This document shows, piece after piece, positions 6,551 through 7,660 of a DNA stretch of 7,660 bases. Location: assembly GCA_027019045.1 (NCBI GenBank), contig JALUXI010000232.1, positions 1-7,660 on the forward strand, read 5' to 3'. Each line of letters begins with the position of its first letter. The stretch's first letter is position 1. Under the pieces are notes generated by a model. The model did no database searches and was not told the origin of the DNA. It worked only from the letters and a program-made list of their open reading frames with translations. Position numbers and translations under genes: made by a program. This DNA comes from Piscirickettsiaceae bacterium (lineage in GTDB: Bacteria > Pseudomonadota > Gammaproteobacteria > Thiomicrospirales > Thiomicrospiraceae).

Positions 6551-7414
6551 ATGGCTAGAAAGCGTTCAGGCATGGGAAAAAGAGGTTTAAGTGCCCTATT
6601 GGAGGGGAAGCAGAAGGCGGAGAATAAAGTCGGTGAAGCTCGCGTGGATAAATTATCCATTTCTTCGCTTCAACCAGGTGTGTATCAGCCTCGACAGCAA
6701 TTTGATGAAGCGGCATTAGAAGATTTGGCTGAGTCGATTAAACAGCAAGGGCTGGTTCAGCCTATCGTGGTGAAGAAGTTGGATGAAGACCGATATGAAA
6801 TCATTGCGGGCGAGCGTCGGTGGCGGGCAGCAAAACTGGCAGGACTAAAGCAAGTTCCCGTGGTCATTCGACAGGCGGATGATCAGGCCACGATTGCGAT
6901 GGCATTAGTGGAAAATATCCAGCGAGAAGATTTGAACCCGATTGAAACTGCGATGGGGTTAAAGCGGTTTATGAAAGAGTTTGGGCTGACGCAGAAAGAG
7001 GTGGCTGAAGCCGTGGGGCGCTCCAGAACAGGGGTGACGAATCTATTGCGTTTGTTAAAGTTACCTCAGCAGATTCAAGATGCGCTACATGAGGGTAAGA
7101 TATCAATGGGGCATGCACGAGCCATTATTACCTTGCCTGAAAAACTACAGTTGGAAGTGGTAGAAAAAATTTTACAACGAGGCTGGTCGGTTAGAGAAAC
7201 GGAAGCTTATGTCCAAGGCTTAATTGTCCCTAAACCCCAAAAACGCAGAGAAAAACCAGCTTTGCCAGAAAAAGTGAGTCAAAGCCAAGAGGCCTTGTCC
7301 GAAAAATTGGGTCAGCCTGTTAAAATCAATCATCGACCAACAGGTAAGGGAAAAATAGAAATTACTTATGACTCAGAAGAGGCGTTGCAGGTACTTTTGA
7401 AGAAAATAATTTAA
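6551..7414 (+). CDS. parB: Chromosome-partitioning CTPase and parS-binding protein ParB (Spo0J)
   Basis: A 287-residue ParB of chromosomal type. It binds parS, hydrolyses CTP to slide and load onto neighbouring DNA, and stimulates ParA. In order: an N-terminal ParA-contacting motif (GKRGLSALLEG, 9-19), the ParB/Srx CTP-binding domain with QQGLVQPI (65-72) and the GERRWRAAK box (87-95), ENIQREDLNPIE (121-132), a helix-turn-helix about 146-166 (TQKEVAEAVGRSRTGVTNLL) for parS, GKISMGHARAI (182-192), a charged linker (about 227-250), and a C-terminal dimerisation domain. The length is normal and all key motifs are intact. ATG 6551 has AGGA at 6541-6544, 6 bp upstream and overlapping the parA stop. 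No full parS site was seen in the window, so its target sites lie elsewhere. Confidence 0.97.
   Translation: MARKRSGMGKRGLSALLEGKQKAENKVGEARVDKLSISSLQPGVYQPRQQFDEAALEDLAESIKQQGLVQPIVVKKLDEDRYEIIAGERRWRAAKLAGLKQVPVVIRQADDQATIAMALVENIQREDLNPIETAMGLKRFMKEFGLTQKEVAEAVGRSRTGVTNLLRLLKLPQQIQDALHEGKISMGHARAIITLPEKLQLEVVEKILQRGWSVRETEAYVQGLIVPKPQKRREKPALPEKVSQSQEALSEKLGQPVKINHRPTGKGKIEITYDSEEALQVLLKKII
6645..6659. repeat. 15-bp near-perfect palindrome inside parB
   Basis: TGGATAA and TTATCCA flank one central A, a perfect 7-bp inverted repeat in parB codons 32-36. The left arm, read with the two bases before it (CGTGGATAA, 6643-6651), matches the DnaA-box consensus on the minus strand at 8 of 9 positions. 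The right arm, TTATCCATT, matches at 7 of 9. It may simply be coding sequence; any binding role is inference. Confidence 0.4.
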
Positions 7415-7418
7415 TTTT

Positions 7419-7455
7419 AGTTAAAATACTTATACCTTATATTGTGTTTTTAACT
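7419..7455. repeat. 8-bp inverted repeat just after parB
   Basis: AGTTAAAA (7419-7426) and TTTTAACT (7448-7455) are exact reverse complements separated by 21 bp. The stem is AT-rich and weak and is not followed by a T-run, so it is a poor terminator. It could be an operator-like site or chance in AT-rich DNA. Confidence 0.4.
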
Positions 7456-7533
7456 GGTGTGTTTCCATGATGTTGTGTTTAAGTGGGAGTGCCCCAGAAA
7501 CCATTGAGGTTTGGGAAAATTAAAGGTAAAAAG

Positions 7534-7563
7534 TTGGAAATTCAAGACATAAATCGGTATCAT
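7534..7563 (+). promoter_or_regulatory. Candidate sigma-70 promoter before the final reading frame
   Basis: TTGGAA (7534-7539, 4 of 6 matches to TTGACA) and TATCAT (7558-7563, 5 of 6 matches to TATAAT) are separated by 18 bp. Transcription would start near 7570, giving a leader of about 50 nt before the TTG at 7623. AT-rich sequence yields such matches easily, so this is tentative. Confidence 0.35.
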
Positions 7564-7584
7564 ATTTCACCGTTTAGCTACGAT

Positions 7585-7606
7585 TGAAGGTGATAAATTT
7601 CCTTCA
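7585..7606 (+). repeat. 6-bp hairpin just upstream of the last ribosome-binding site
   Basis: TGAAGG (7585-7590) and CCTTCA (7601-7606) can pair around a 10-nt loop. The stem ends 7 bases before the purine-rich GAGAG at 7614-7618. No T-run follows, so it is not an intrinsic terminator; a leader structure is possible. Confidence 0.35.
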
Positions 7607-7622
7607 TAATAAAGAGAGACAT

Positions 7623-7660
7623 TTGGAACAAGATAAGGAAAATCTATCGGGCAGCGCTGC
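7623..7660 (+). CDS. Possible 5' end of a further gene (identity unknown; atpI expected by synteny)
   Basis: A reading frame opens with TTG at 7623 and continues to the window edge, giving MEQDKENLSGSA. GAGAG (7614-7618) lies 4 bp upstream as a fair ribosome-binding site. The frame is open from 7578, with a stop (TAG) at 7575-7577; a GTG at 7590 is an alternative start with poor spacing. In many gammaproteobacteria parB is followed by atpI and the ATP synthase operon, and a short polar N-terminus before membrane helices would suit AtpI. However, 12 residues carry no family signal, so the assignment is contextual only. Confidence 0.35.
   Translation, partial: MEQDKENLSGSA

Larger units (their letters stand above)
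7415..7622. other. AT-rich intergenic region after parB
   Basis: About 208 bp with no supported gene. It is markedly richer in A and T than the coding part. No strong intrinsic terminator (GC-rich hairpin plus T-run) follows parB, so read-through is possible. It contains an 8-bp inverted repeat (7419-7455), a candidate promoter (7534-7563), two small competing hairpins (7567-7606) and a purine-rich ribosome-binding site (7614-7618) before the last reading frame. An 18-codon open frame from ATG 7467 lacks a ribosome-binding site and is not called. Confidence 0.6.

Noticed and set aside
7446..7481. GTGTTT repeats around 7446-7481 as a degenerate parS or direct-repeat array
   Set aside because: The copies are six bases long and irregularly spaced, and the segment lacks the CACGTG centre of parS.
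7467..7523. An 18-codon ORF (ATG 7467 to TAA) after parB
   Set aside because: No ribosome-binding site, very short and with no recognisable motif; such frames are expected by chance.
7415..7622. Replication origin in the AT-rich region after parB
   Set aside because: AT-rich, but I found no cluster of DnaA boxes; the closest words have three or more mismatches.
1..7660. CRISPR, insertion sequence, toxin-antitoxin or other accessory system
   Set aside because: No repeat arrays, transposase motifs, terminal inverted repeats or unexplained gene pairs were found; the window is conserved core genome.

Overview
The window is a compact, single-strand stretch of bacterial housekeeping genes, all read left to right. 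In order they are: the 3' end of mnmE (trmE), a YigZ/IMPACT-family gene, rlmD (a TrmA-family rRNA uracil-C5 methyltransferase), queF (long form), mnmG (gidA), rsmG (gidB), parA (soj) and parB (spo0J). An AT-rich spacer then leads to what may be the first codons of another gene. The gene set points to a gammaproteobacterium. The long E. coli-type QueF, the RlmD-like 4Fe-4S methyltransferase and mnmG-rsmG-parA-parB as a block all fit. I cannot name the genus from sequence alone. Base composition is moderate, judged by eye.

Left block (2-3159): mnmE, yigZ, rlmD and queF overlap or nearly touch (4-bp overlap, 11-bp overlap, 2-bp gap) and look like one transcription unit. Its promoter would lie outside the window. 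Right block (3266-7414): after a roughly 100-bp gap with a clear extended -10 promoter (TGCTATAAT), mnmG, rsmG, parA and parB follow, with an 8-bp overlap, a 1-bp overlap and a 9-bp gap. After parB, 7415-7622 is AT-rich and non-coding. It has weak hairpins and a candidate promoter. A TTG-initiated reading frame then opens at 7623 and runs off the end. By gammaproteobacterial synteny (parB followed by the atp operon) it could be atpI, but too little is visible to say.

The common theme is the translation apparatus. MnmE and MnmG act together on the tRNA wobble uridine, and QueF makes a precursor of queuosine, which sits at the same wobble position. RlmD and RsmG methylate 23S and 16S rRNA. ParA and ParB segregate the chromosome and normally sit close to the replication origin. 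A sharp change in GC skew occurs at the yigZ/rlmD junction (about 1094): the + strand is C-rich to the left and strongly G-rich to the right.

No mobile element, CRISPR array, tRNA, rRNA or defence gene was seen. I found no convincing undescribed system. The findings below are modest, mostly regulatory or architectural.
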